NCBI GenBank assembly: GCA_035532115.1
Contig: DATKRO010000098.1
Coordinates: 1 to 48,475 of the forward strand
Reading direction: 5' to 3'
DNA: 48,475 nt
Source: Acaudatibacter sp035532115
GTDB taxonomy: Bacteria > Pseudomonadota > Alphaproteobacteria > Caulobacterales > Caulobacteraceae
Under the pieces are notes generated by a model that saw only the letters and a list, made by a program, of their open reading frames with translations, was not told where the DNA came from and searched no databases. The position numbers and the translations under genes were made by a program. Positions 26,795 to 34,745 of this stretch are shown in pieces (position 1 is the stretch's first letter; each line of letters opens with the position of its first letter).

Positions 26795-27868
26795 TGACCA
26801 GACGCCCGGCCGGGACGGAGCGAAAAGGCGCGCGAGCGGGGACGCCGGAGCGCCGTCGAGGAGTTCGAGCACGACCTGGGCGATGACCGGGGCAAGCAGC
26901 CAGCCGTTGCGGCGCGCCCCGACGGCGAGCAGGACTCCGGGCGAACTGCTGACTCCCGCCATCGGCAGCCCGTCGCCGGTGGCGGCGCGAACCCCGGCCG
27001 CGGCGCGCCAGCAAAGACGGCCGACGCCGGGAACGATGCGCTCGGCCCGGGCGACCAGTGCGCGCACCACCGCCTCGTCGATGCGCGTATCGGCCAGGCC
27101 CGCCTCCATGCTTGCGCCGAGGATCGCCCCCCCTGAGCCGGCGCAAAGATAGATCCCTGGCGCACGGATTACCGGACCGGCGGGCCAGGCCGCCGCGGCG
27201 CGCAGAATGTGGCCCTTGACCGGCCGCAGGGCCGCCAGTTCGGGGGCGACGCCGGCGAGTTCGCGGGCCGCGCCGGTGGCCAGAACGATCAGGTCCGCTG
27301 GGATCGCCGCAGCGCCGTTCAGGTGCGCCCGCTCGCCGTCGAAACCGGTCAGCCGGGCGGCGGCCAGGCGCACCCCTTCGGTCTCGGCCGCGCGATGCAG
27401 GGCCGCCAATGCGGCGACGGCGTCGAGGCGCCAGTCCTCGGGCGAGAAAACGGCGCAAAGGCCGCCCCGCACCGCCGGCGCCAGCCGCGCCACCTCGACC
27501 GAGCTCAGGATGCGTCGCTGTGCGCCGAGCCTTTCGAGGCCGACGCTCCAGCCCGCGACCTCCGCCTCGGAGCCGACGGCCATTGATCCATCCCGCGCCA
27601 GCGGCAGACCGATGGCGGCGGCGAGCGCCTGCCAGGCGTCGCGGGCCGACGCGAGGAGAGCGAACCGATCCGCCGGATCTGCATCGAAAAGGCTCTCGAA
27701 TGCCGGGGCGAGCATTCCGGCGGCGATGCCGGAGGCGTTGGCGCCAGGCGGGACGGAATCGACCAGGATCACCTGGCGCCCGGCGCGCGCCAGCATGAAG
27801 GCGAGCGTCGAGCCGATCGCCCCCGCTCCCGCCACGACGATGGTCCCCGCGCGCGTCACCTGCTCCAC
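26789..27868 (-). CDS. FAD-dependent amine/glycine oxidase, ThiO-like
   Basis: D-amino-acid-oxidase-family flavoprotein of 359 residues, like ThiO, which oxidises glycine for thiazole synthesis. The Rossmann motif is VAGAGAIGSTLAFMLARAG, followed by VLVD-type strand and SGIAAGMLAPAFES. LRPVKGHILRA and the C-terminal GARRNGWLLAPVIAQ also match. The start is GTG 27868, five or so residues before the flavin motif; the frame stays open upstream into the hemerythrin promoter, but that part is unconserved. No thi genes are adjacent, so the thiamin role is only a guess. Confidence 0.84.
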   Translation of the reverse strand: MEQVTRAGTIVVAGAGAIGSTLAFMLARAGRQVILVDSVPPGANASGIAAGMLAPAFESLFDADPADRFALLASARDAWQALAAAIGLPLARDGSMAVGSEAEVAGWSVGLERLGAQRRILSSVEVARLAPAVRGGLCAVFSPEDWRLDAVAALAALHRAAETEGVRLAAARLTGFDGERAHLNGAAAIPADLIVLATGAARELAGVAPELAALRPVKGHILRAAAAWPAGPVIRAPGIYLCAGSGGAILGASMEAGLADTRIDEAVVRALVARAERIVPGVGRLCWRAAAGVRAATGDGLPMAGVSSSPGVLLAVGARRNGWLLAPVIAQVVLELLDGAPASPLARLFAPSRPGVWSC

Positions 27869-27974
27869 CAGCGGTCCCGGGGCGTTCCGGTCAAGACTCT
27901 TTGGCTTGCCGGAACCGCCGCCAGATCGGGTTGTTGAATGCCGGACGACACGCAACCCAACCCAGGAGTCCGCC

Positions 27975-28496
27975 ATGCCTACCGGAACCACGCCGCACCG
28001 GGGAACCGAGCCTGAAAGCGCCCGCAGAGCCGCCCGCTCCGAAGACGCGACGAAGCTGCTCACCTCCGACCACCGCGAGGTCGAGAAAATGTTCGCCGAC
28101 TACCGCAAGGCTTCCGGCAACGCCCGCAAACAGGAGATCGCCGCGAAGATCTGCCTTGCCCTGACGGTCCACGCCCGGATCGAGGAGGAGATCTTCTATC
28201 CGGCCGCCGAGGAGTCGCTGGCGCAAAAGGACGAGAAGCTGGTCGAGGAGGCCATCGTCGAGCACGCCGCGGCCAAGGAGCTGATCGGCGAGATCGAAGC
28301 CATGTCGCCCGGCGAAGAACTCTATGACGCGAAGATCCAGGTTCTGTGCGAGCAGATCGAGCACCACGTCGACGAGGAGGAGAACCAACTCTTCCCGAAG
28401 GTCAGGAAGACCGACGCCGACCTTGCCGGACTCGGCGCCCGCCTTGCCGCGCGCAAGCAGGAACTGATGGCCGGCAAGGACGGCGGTCGCGCCTGA
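27975..28496 (+). CDS. Hemerythrin HHE-domain protein
   Basis: Four-helix hemerythrin-like protein of 173 residues, expected to hold a di-iron centre for oxygen, NO or peroxide sensing or binding. Ligand candidates are H33 (TSDHREVEKMF), H66 and E70 (TVHARIEEEIFYP), H97 (EEAIVEHAAA) and H130-H131/E135 (QIEHHVDEEENQLFP). AGGAG at 27964-27968 sits 6 bases before the ATG. It diverges from the ThiO-like gene and ends 6 bases from the convergent P450. Confidence 0.92.
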   Translation: MPTGTTPHRGTEPESARRAARSEDATKLLTSDHREVEKMFADYRKASGNARKQEIAAKICLALTVHARIEEEIFYPAAEESLAQKDEKLVEEAIVEHAAAKELIGEIEAMSPGEELYDAKIQVLCEQIEHHVDEEENQLFPKVRKTDADLAGLGARLAARKQELMAGKDGGRA

Positions 28497-28502
28497 TCGC
28501 GC

Positions 28503-29789
28503 CTACGCGAGCCGATAGCGGATCGGCAGACTCTTGGGACCGCTGACGAAGCTGGCGCGCGCGAGCGTCGGCTTGGCCGCAAGTTCCAGCTCTTGCAGGC
28601 GCGGGATCAACTCCTCCCAGAGGATGCGCATCTCCATCCTGGCCAGATGCTGGCCAAGGCAGAGGTGCGCGCCGTAGCCGAACGAGAGGTGCCGATTGGG
28701 GTTGCGGTCGACGCGGAAGCAGTCCGGGTCCTCGAACACCTCCTCGTCACGATTGCCCGAAGGATAGGCGAGCCAGAGCCAGTCGCCAGCCTCGATGCGG
28801 CGCCCGCGCAGTTCGTAATCGGCCATGGCAGTGCGCATGAAATGCTTCACCGGCGTGGTCCAGCGGATCGACTCCTCGACGAGGCCGGGGATCAGCGATG
28901 GATCGGCCTTGAGCTTCGCCAGTTGCGCGGGGGCTTCGGCCAGGCCCCAGATCGCCCCGGCGGTGGACGAGGAGGTGGTGTCGTGGCCGGCCGTGGCCAC
29001 GATGACGTAGTAGCTCATCGCCTCGAAATCGCTGATCGGCGCGCCGTCGATCCGGCCGTTGGCGATGACGCTGGCCAGATCGTTGCGTGGCGCCGCCTTG
29101 CGCTCGTCAGTCATGCGTTTGAAATACGCGAAGAAGTCCGCGATGACCGACTGCAGGTCGCCTAGCGGGTTGGCTTCCTCGCCAGGGGCGCCGCGCGAGC
29201 GATTGAGGTCGGGATCGGAGGCGCCGAAGAGTTCCTGGGTGAGGCGCAGCATGCGCGGCTCGTCCTCGGCCGGAACGCCCAGCACCTCCATGATCACGCG
29301 CAAGGGATAGGTGACGGCGATATCGCGGGCGAAGTCGCACGCACCGCCGAGTTCGGCCATGCGGGCGACGTGCTCGCGGGCGATCTCGCGAATGCGCTCG
29401 TCCAGCCGGCGGATGTTCTGCGGCAGAAACCACGATTGCGTCAGCAGGCGATATTTGGCGTGGTCCGGCGCGTCCATCTGCACCAGGGTCCGCAGCAGGT
29501 GCGGGCTGCCCCCGGTCATCTGGCGCACGCGCGCGTCGCCCTCGCGGGTATTGAACGTCGTGGAGCGCTCGCCCGAGTGGAAGAGATCGTTCTGGCGCGA
29601 GACCTCGAGAATATCGGCGTGCTTGGCGACCACCCAGAACGGGAAATATCCCTCGAGTTCGGCGAGGCCCAGCGGATTGTTGGCCCTCAGCCATCGGAAC
29701 GCGGCGTCGGCGCTGACGCCGTCCGCATAGGCGTCCGGGTCGATCACGGCCCGGGCGGTCTCCTCGGCGATCAGCGGCCTGGTGGCCAT
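28503..29789 (-). CDS. Cytochrome P450
   Basis: Soluble bacterial class I P450 of 428 residues. The I-helix oxygen motif is TAGHDTTSSS, the K-helix ExxR is EESIRW, and the haem loop is FGYGAHLCLGQHLAR with thiolate C377. The substrate is unknown; the sequence is of the terpenoid/steroid hydroxylase kind common in Caulobacterales. No ferredoxin or ferredoxin reductase is adjacent, and the only small redox protein in the window is a rubredoxin 9 kb away. GGAGAG precedes the ATG. It diverges from an XRE regulator. Confidence 0.95.
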   Translation of the reverse strand: MATRPLIAEETARAVIDPDAYADGVSADAAFRWLRANNPLGLAELEGYFPFWVVAKHADILEVSRQNDLFHSGERSTTFNTREGDARVRQMTGGSPHLLRTLVQMDAPDHAKYRLLTQSWFLPQNIRRLDERIREIAREHVARMAELGGACDFARDIAVTYPLRVIMEVLGVPAEDEPRMLRLTQELFGASDPDLNRSRGAPGEEANPLGDLQSVIADFFAYFKRMTDERKAAPRNDLASVIANGRIDGAPISDFEAMSYYVIVATAGHDTTSSSTAGAIWGLAEAPAQLAKLKADPSLIPGLVEESIRWTTPVKHFMRTAMADYELRGRRIEAGDWLWLAYPSGNRDEEVFEDPDCFRVDRNPNRHLSFGYGAHLCLGQHLARMEMRILWEELIPRLQELELAAKPTLARASFVSGPKSLPIRYRLA

Positions 29790-29926
29790 GATGGAATCTC
29801 TCCGCGTTTGCGCCGCAGCGCACCGGGCTGAGCGCGGTTGGCCCTAGCGGCAGTCAAGTCGGCGGGCGGCTGCGACGAAATCTCGCGCCCAGCCTTGACA
29901 TGCTGGCGTTTCGGATGCTTCGGCTC

Positions 29927-29945
29927 TAATCCACTCTAAGGATTA
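29927..29945. promoter_or_regulatory. Candidate operator: TAATCC-N7-GGATTA palindrome
   Basis: Perfect 6+6 inverted repeat in the P450/XRE divergent region, 21 bases before the XRE start codon. A CTCTAA direct repeat (29924-29929 and 29934-29939) overlaps it with one helical turn spacing. AT-rich relative to its surroundings. Autoregulation by the XRE protein is a guess. Confidence 0.4.
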
Positions 29946-29965
29946 TCCCTGGGGAGACACAATCC

Positions 29966-30361
29966 ATGGCCATGACGCGCCAAGGTCCCGATCCGATCGA
30001 TGTCGCCGTCGGCGCGCGCGTCCGGATCCGCCGTCGCTGGCTGGGATTCAGCCAGACCCAGCTCGCCACTGCGCTCGGAATCACCTTCCAGCAGGTGCAG
30101 AAGTACGAACGCGGCGCCAATCGCGTGTCGGCGTCGATGCTGGTCAAGATCGCCGCCAAGCTGGAGACCACGGTGGCCGCGCTGGTCGGCGAGGACGGTC
30201 AGGCGCCGGTGGAGGCCATCATCTACGCCCAGCTTGCCGCGCCCGGCGCCACCGATCTGTTGGCCGCCTTCGCCGCGATCGAAGACGGCGAGACCCGCCG
30301 CGCCGTGCTCACCATCGCCCAGCGTCTGGTCCCCGCGAAGAAGACCCGCGCCGCAGCCTAG
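29966..30361 (+). CDS. XRE-family transcriptional regulator
   Basis: A 131-residue helix-turn-helix regulator. The HTH (about 16-72) is classical XRE: VRIRRRWLGFSQTQLATALG, then ITFQQVQKYERGANRVSA and KIAAKL. The C-terminal half is helical, with LLAAFAAIEDGETRRAVLTI. This two-part architecture is widespread in alphaproteobacteria. GGGAGA at 29952-29957 precedes the ATG. It diverges from the P450 gene, and a palindrome just upstream may be its operator. Confidence 0.9.
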   Translation: MAMTRQGPDPIDVAVGARVRIRRRWLGFSQTQLATALGITFQQVQKYERGANRVSASMLVKIAAKLETTVAALVGEDGQAPVEAIIYAQLAAPGATDLLAAFAAIEDGETRRAVLTIAQRLVPAKKTRAAA

Positions 30362-30365
30362 CCTG

Positions 30366-30393
30366 GCAGGCCCTCCGGTGCCGGAGAGCCTGC
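30366..30393. terminator. Strong hairpin between convergent genes
   Basis: Inverted repeat with 12 of 13 positions paired: GCAGGC (30366-30371) with GCCTGC (30388-30393) and CTCCGG (30373-30378) with CCGGAG (30381-30386), one C/A mismatch between. It lies between the XRE gene and the convergent Gly-rich gene. No T-run follows, so it may act with Rho or as a 3'-end stabiliser. Confidence 0.5.
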
Positions 30394-30424
30394 TGGATCG
30401 TTGCGTGAGCCACGGCCAGGCCGC

Positions 30425-30832
30425 CTAGGGCGCGCTCGCCGAGGCTGAACCGTTGCCCGAGACGCCGGCCGAGGCGCCGCCGTCGAGCCCGAGATTGCTT
30501 GCGCCGCCCGTCGCCGCGCCCTGGGCGTGAGCCGCCGGAACCGAGGTGGCGGCGACGCGGTGGCCGGCCCGGTTCGCCGTCCTGGCCGCGCCAGCCCTGA
30601 CTCCTCGCGTCGCGCTGCGCGCCGCTCCGCCCAGGCCGGATGCGTTCGGCGCCAGCGAGCCCTGGCCGTTCAGGCTCCCGCCGAGCGAGGCGCCGGCGCC
30701 GCCGAGCGCGCCCCCGAGGCCGCCGCCCAAGCCGCCGCCGAGGCCCCCGCCCAACAGCTGGGCGTTCGCCGCGCCGGCGAGCGCGAGGGCGCCGGCGGCG
30801 GTAGCGATCAGAATGAGTGAGTTCCTGCGCAT
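30425..30832 (-). CDS. Secreted Gly-rich protein with QLLG N-terminus
   Basis: A 135-residue exported protein of unknown function. The signal peptide (1-24) ends ALAGAANA; cleavage would leave QLLG as the new N-terminus. A LGGG tandem repeat (about 27-45) follows, then a Gly/Ala/Ser/Asn-rich body with little predicted order. The neighbouring S8 peptidase has the same QLLG after a signal peptide of the same length. It has its own ATG at 30832, about 94 bases after the peptidase stop, in the same direction, so co-transcription is possible. Confidence 0.72.
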   Translation of the reverse strand: MRRNSLILIATAAGALALAGAANAQLLGGGLGGGLGGGLGGALGGAGASLGGSLNGQGSLAPNASGLGGAARSATRGVRAGAARTANRAGHRVAATSVPAAHAQGAATGGASNLGLDGGASAGVSGNGSASASAP

Positions 30833-30926
30833 GTCGCATCTCCTCTTTGATGAACGAAGGAGCGCGCCCCTTCACCCTGGAGAACGACGGCGCCGTTTGG
30901 TTTCGTCCCGCGCGGCGACGATTTCG

Positions 30927-32243
30927 TCACGGGCGGCCATCGGCGCGTCCCAGGTTCGCGCCGAGAAGGCCGTAACCCAGGGAAGGCCCGGCTGGCCGCG
31001 CCTCGCGCCCCAACTCGGCCACGGCGCGGGCCGCGTCCGCAGGATTCTCCCGGCGCAGCAGCCTGGCGAGGCGCCCGGCGACGATGGGAGCGGCGAAGGA
31101 CGAGCCGCGCACCGGCGCGAGGCCGCCGGCCAGATCCGCCGCGTAGAGGCCCGCACCCGGCGCGGCGAACTCGACGTGGCGAGCATCGCCCGCCTCGGGG
31201 AGCACGCGACCCTCGCCGTTCACTGGGATCACGGCGATCACCTGCGGGTAGGAAGCCGGGTAGGCGGGCGGCGCGGCCGGACCATCGTTGCCCACCGGAG
31301 CGACGATCCGGGCGCCTCGAGCGCTGGCGGCCCGCACCGCCGCTCCCACCAGCAGGTTGGGCGGGCCGACGAGGCTGACGTTGATCACCGGCGCGCCGAC
31401 CTCGACCATCCAATCGAGCGCTTCGGCCAAGGCCTCGGCCGAGCCGCCTGCCGGCGTCGTCCCATAGATGTCTGCAAGGTAGAGACTGGCGCCAGGCGCG
31501 GCGCCACGGAAACCGCCGAGTCGGCCGCTGATCAGGGAGGCCGTCGCCGTGCCGTGCGCAGCCGGGCTGGGCGCGCCGGGGGCGAAGCCGCGCGCCTCGC
31601 TCCTTACGCCGGCGAACATGGGGAGGGAGGTCGCGACCCCGGTGTCGATCAGCCCGACGCGCAGGCCTGGCGCGGGGCGTTGCTTCGCCAACCCGGCGGG
31701 CCATGCGGGCCGCGCCGCTGCGCCCGCACCGAAATAGATGTGGTTGAAGTCGAAGGCGCCGGTGGGATCGAGGCGCCGCAGCCGCCGCAGCGCCCGGGGC
31801 GCCGAAACCCCGGGCGGCGCGCCGAGGATCGCCACGGCGAGCCCGAGCGCCCCCAGCTTGACTTGGCGGACGAGCGCGAAGCCGGCCGTCAGCGCCGCCT
31901 GCAGCGCCGCTGGCGTGGGCGACAGCACCAGCACCTCTCCACGCACCACCGGATCACCCGCGCCGTCACCTTCCAGATAGCGGCTGTTGAATCGGATGAA
32001 ACGTGCGAGCCGCCGGGCGCGAGCTGCGAGCAGGCGACCGGGCGTCAGCGTCCGCCCCCCGAAGCGGCCGGCGCGGCCCAGGACATCGCCTCCCGCCCGC
32101 TCCAGGGTCTGGCCGATCCCGGGCATTCCCCCGGCGACCTGGCCGAGGGGACCGGCTGGGCCGAGCAGTTGCGCCTCCGCGGGGGCCGCCAATGCCGCAG
32201 CGGCGATGAACACGGCAACGCCGGCCGCGACCAAGAGCCTCAC
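30927..32243 (-). CDS. Exported S8 (subtilisin-like) serine peptidase
   Basis: Secreted subtilase of 438 residues. The signal peptide (1-24, ending APAEA) is followed by QLLG and a 165-residue prodomain-like region. The catalytic triad is D200 (VGLIDTGV), H230 (AAHGTATASLISG) and S382 (RGSSFAAPIVAG), with oxyanion N319 in VGNDG. GTS is changed to GSS, a tolerated variant. GTG 32243 is preferred over TTG 32276: it has AGGGAG 7 bases upstream and gives a proper n-region (VRLLVAAG). It diverges from the ECF sigma gene, separated by a 15-bp palindrome. Confidence 0.87.
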   Translation of the reverse strand: MRLLVAAGVAVFIAAAALAAPAEAQLLGPAGPLGQVAGGMPGIGQTLERAGGDVLGRAGRFGGRTLTPGRLLAARARRLARFIRFNSRYLEGDGAGDPVVRGEVLVLSPTPAALQAALTAGFALVRQVKLGALGLAVAILGAPPGVSAPRALRRLRRLDPTGAFDFNHIYFGAGAAARPAWPAGLAKQRPAPGLRVGLIDTGVATSLPMFAGVRSEARGFAPGAPSPAAHGTATASLISGRLGGFRGAAPGASLYLADIYGTTPAGGSAEALAEALDWMVEVGAPVINVSLVGPPNLLVGAAVRAASARGARIVAPVGNDGPAAPPAYPASYPQVIAVIPVNGEGRVLPEAGDARHVEFAAPGAGLYAADLAGGLAPVRGSSFAAPIVAGRLARLLRRENPADAARAVAELGREARPAGPSLGYGLLGANLGRADGRP

Positions 32244-32267
32244 CGCGTTTCTCCCTCGATTGCACGC

Positions 32268-32282
32268 TGAACCCAAGGTTCA
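32268..32282. promoter_or_regulatory. Palindrome TGAACC-caa-GGTTCA in the divergent promoter
   Basis: Perfect 6+6 inverted repeat between the S8 peptidase and the ECF sigma gene. TGAACC resembles ECF -35 elements. Towards the sigma gene it would put a transcript start roughly 30-35 bases before GTG 32339. Towards the peptidase it would give an almost leaderless mRNA. It could instead be an operator. Confidence 0.45.
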
Positions 32283-32338
32283 TATGCCTATCCCGGATGG
32301 AATGCAGGCGCCCGGCCGTTTCATCCCTGGAGAGGCGG

Positions 32339-32842
32339 GTGTTGGCGTTGGACGAGTTCCAGCAGCAGCTGGTGGAGTTGTTGCCGCGCCTGCGCCGGCT
32401 GGCGAGGGCGCTCGCCCGGCAGGGGGCCGACGCCGACGACCTCGTGCAGAGCGCCGTCGAACGAGGCCTGGAGCGGCGGGGCCAATGGCGGCCAGGGACG
32501 CGGCTGGATGCTTGGATGTTCACCATCATGAGGCACGCCTGGATCGACGAGGCGAGGTCGAGGGGCCGGCGCGAGCACCGCGCCGCGCCGTCGGAGGCGG
32601 GAGAGGCCGCGGCAGATCCCGCTTCACCGACGCTGGAGTTGCGGCTGGAGGCCCACGCCGTGCGCCGCGCGGTCGCCCGCCTGCCGCAGGATCAGCGCCT
32701 CGCCGTTGCGCTCGTGCTCGTGGAGGGGCTCTCCTACGCAGAAGCGGCCGAGGTGATGGACGTGCCGCAGGGCACCCTCACCAGCCGCCTTGGGCGCGGC
32801 CGCGCCGCCCTGCTCGCAGACCTGAGCGGAGCGCCGCAATGA
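32339..32842 (+). CDS. ECF-type RNA polymerase sigma factor
   Basis: Sigma factor of 167 residues. Region 2 (about 10-75) reads LPRLRRLARALARQGADADD, then LDAWMFTIMRHAWIDEAR. Region 4 (about 110-160) reads LPQDQRLAVALVLVEGLSYA, AEVMDVPQGTLTSRLGRGRA. GTG 32339 is chosen because GGAG at 32329-32332 is 6 bases upstream and the family start is near LDEFQQQL. An ATG at 32297 would add 14 unconserved residues. The stop overlaps the next gene (ATGA), a classic sigma/anti-sigma arrangement. Confidence 0.9.
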   Translation: MLALDEFQQQLVELLPRLRRLARALARQGADADDLVQSAVERGLERRGQWRPGTRLDAWMFTIMRHAWIDEARSRGRREHRAAPSEAGEAAADPASPTLELRLEAHAVRRAVARLPQDQRLAVALVLVEGLSYAEAAEVMDVPQGTLTSRLGRGRAALLADLSGAPQ

Positions 32843-33585
32843 GCTTCGACGAAACCACCATCGCCGCGTTCGCCGACGGTGAACTACCGCCGCCGATGGC
32901 GGCGCTGATCCAGGCCGAGGCCGCGCACGATCCGGCCCTCGCGGCGCGGATCGACGATGCCCGCGCCCTGCGCCGCGCCGTCGCCGACGCATTCGCGGCG
33001 GCCCTGACCGAGCCCCCGCCCGAGCGGCTGATCGCGGCCGTGCGCAGCGCGCCCGCGGGCGCAGAGATCGTCGATCTGGCGCGGTTCCGCAGGCACGGGC
33101 GCCGGCGGCTCGCGGTGCTGGCGCCGCGCTGGGCCGCCGCGGCGGCCTGCCTCGGGCTCGCGTTCGCGGCCGGCCGATGGCTCGCTTCGCCGTTAGCTCC
33201 GATCGCCGCCGGCCCGCGAGGCGGCCTCGTCGCGCAAGGGGCCTTGGCGGCCGGCCTGCAAAGCCAGCTCGCCTCGACGCAACCGCTGGGCGCGCCGGTG
33301 GAGATCGGTGTCAGCTTCCGCTCCAGGGCCGGCAGGTTCTGCCGCACCTTCGTGATGCGTCAGGCCACGCCGCTCGCGGGCCTCGCTTGCCGCGGCCGCG
33401 CCGGCTGGAGGTTGAAGATGCTGGTCGAGACGCATCGCCTCGCCGCGCCGGCCGGCGGGTACGCGACGGCCGGCGACAAGACGCCCATTGCGATCCTGGA
33501 CGCCGTCGACGCCATGATCCGCGGCCGGCCGCTCGATGCGGCGGCCGAAGCCCGGGCGCGCGACGCCGGCTGGAGCACGAAATAG
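32839..33585 (+). CDS. Membrane anti-sigma factor
   Basis: A 248-residue single-pass protein that should hold the upstream sigma factor inactive. The N-terminus MSFDETTIAAFADGELPPPM is typical of anti-sigma factors partnered with ECF sigmas. One membrane segment lies about 95-120 (APRWAAAAACLGLAFAAGRW). The C-terminal domain would be periplasmic and has two cysteines (CRTF and ACRGR). No ZAS HxxxCxxC motif is present. ATG 32839 overlaps the sigma stop. Converges on the histidine phosphatase gene. Confidence 0.84.
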   Translation: MSFDETTIAAFADGELPPPMAALIQAEAAHDPALAARIDDARALRRAVADAFAAALTEPPPERLIAAVRSAPAGAEIVDLARFRRHGRRRLAVLAPRWAAAAACLGLAFAAGRWLASPLAPIAAGPRGGLVAQGALAAGLQSQLASTQPLGAPVEIGVSFRSRAGRFCRTFVMRQATPLAGLACRGRAGWRLKMLVETHRLAAPAGGYATAGDKTPIAILDAVDAMIRGRPLDAAAEARARDAGWSTK

Positions 33586-33612
33586 CAGCGTCTCTCACCG
33601 GCCCCGGGGAGC

Positions 33613-34182
33613 TCACCCCTGCAGATGCGCGACGTCGTTCAGGCTCACCAGATTGCGCTCGCCGCTGCGGGCGCAGAGATAGCAATGCAGGCTGGCGTAG
33701 GCAGGCTCGAAGAAGAGTCTCGGCGTCATGCCGAGCACGTGGGCGGTCCAGACATTGATCACGCCGCCGTGACAGAAGACGGCGACGGTCCTGCCCGGAT
33801 GCGCCGCGATGATCCCCTCCAGCGCCGCGACTACCGTTTTCTGGAAAACGGCGATCTCGGCCCCCTGACCATCCTGAACGAAGGCCTTCCATGCCGGGTA
33901 ATCCTCGCGCTTTAGCACCTCGAGCGGCACGTAGGCGCCGCTGCCCCGGTCATATTCGACGATGCCATCGTGCAGCTTCAGCTCGTCTCCCCGCGCGGCG
34001 ACGAGCGGCTCGGCGGTCTGGATCGCCCGGCGCATGGTCGAGGCGAAGATCGCATCGATCGGCTGGGCGGCGAGGCGCTCGGCCAGGCGGCGGGCCTGGC
34101 CGAGGCCCTCGGGACTGAGCGGCGGATCGTCGGTGGCGGCGCTGCGTTCGGGCAGGCCGTGGCGGATGAGCTGAAGTTGCAT
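33613..34182 (-). CDS. Histidine phosphatase family protein
   Basis: Phosphoglycerate-mutase-like phosphatase of 189 residues. The catalytic motif LIRHG puts the phospho-histidine at H8. LAERLAAQPIDAIFASTMRR and the second histidine in FCHGGVINVW complete the site. The substrate is unknown. ATG 34182 gives the RHG motif at its usual distance from the N-terminus; in-frame codons upstream to 34335 are unconserved. It lies 26 bases downstream of the second CinA gene. Confidence 0.9.
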   Translation of the reverse strand: MQLQLIRHGLPERSAATDDPPLSPEGLGQARRLAERLAAQPIDAIFASTMRRAIQTAEPLVAARGDELKLHDGIVEYDRGSGAYVPLEVLKREDYPAWKAFVQDGQGAEIAVFQKTVVAALEGIIAAHPGRTVAVFCHGGVINVWTAHVLGMTPRLFFEPAYASLHCYLCARSGERNLVSLNDVAHLQG

Positions 34183-34208
34183 CGGGGCTTCCGTCGTTGA
34201 CGCGGAGA

Positions 34209-34691
34209 CTATCGCATCGCCGCGAGCAGCAGCTCCAGCGCCGCCTTGGCGAAGGCGCTCATGTTGGCGGCGCGATCCGGGCTCCCGGTCTCCAGGGTGA
34301 CCGTCATTTCCACCGGACCGGAAACCGCCAGGCATGAATGTCCCGCCGCATCGCCATAGCCGTTGCCCGTGGGACCGGCCGCGCCGGTCTCGGCCAGCCC
34401 CCAGGTCGCGCCGAGGTTTTCGCGGGCGGTGCGGGCCAGGAGCCGGGCGTAGGGCTCGCTGGCGGAACGCATGCCCGCCACGGATTCGCGCGTCAGCGCC
34501 AAGAGACTCATCCTCGCCTTGCCGGTGTAGACCACCGCGCCGCCCAGAAAATAGGCCGATGCGCCGGGGACGGCGAGCAGCGCCGCCGCGATCAGTCCGC
34601 CGGACGAAGATTCCGCCACCGCGACGCTCTCGCGCCGCGCCTTCAGACGCTCGCCGAGCTGCTCGGCGAGCTGCGCCAGGGTCTCGCTCAT
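34209..34691 (-). CDS. CinA C-terminal-domain-like protein, divergent copy
   Basis: CinA/PncC-fold protein of 160 residues, a distant relative of the one at 9756-10247. The usual ESCTGG is ESSSGG here. FLGGAVVYTGKARMSLLAL replaces the FERGFVSYTNRAK stretch. ETGAAGPTGNGYGD replaces ITGVAGPGG. Loss of the cysteine and the changed Gly/Pro loop suggest altered chemistry or a different nicotinamide-like substrate, though the fold is clear. Upstream of the phosphatase gene and divergent from the peptide-binding lipoprotein. Confidence 0.84.
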   Translation of the reverse strand: MSETLAQLAEQLGERLKARRESVAVAESSSGGLIAAALLAVPGASAYFLGGAVVYTGKARMSLLALTRESVAGMRSASEPYARLLARTARENLGATWGLAETGAAGPTGNGYGDAAGHSCLAVSGPVEMTVTLETGSPDRAANMSAFAKAALELLLAAMR

Positions 34692-34745
34692 GTGGCCATC
34701 CCGGCGCTGGCGCGGCCGCGCGCCGGACGATAGGTACGCTCAGAC

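Noticed and set aside
29895..29900. TTGACA as a -35 box for the XRE gene
   Set aside because: No -10-like hexamer at 16-18 bases; the next AT-rich site is too far away.
30700..30770. A short tandem DNA repeat array as an independent element
   Set aside because: It simply encodes the LGGG repeats of the Gly-rich secreted protein.
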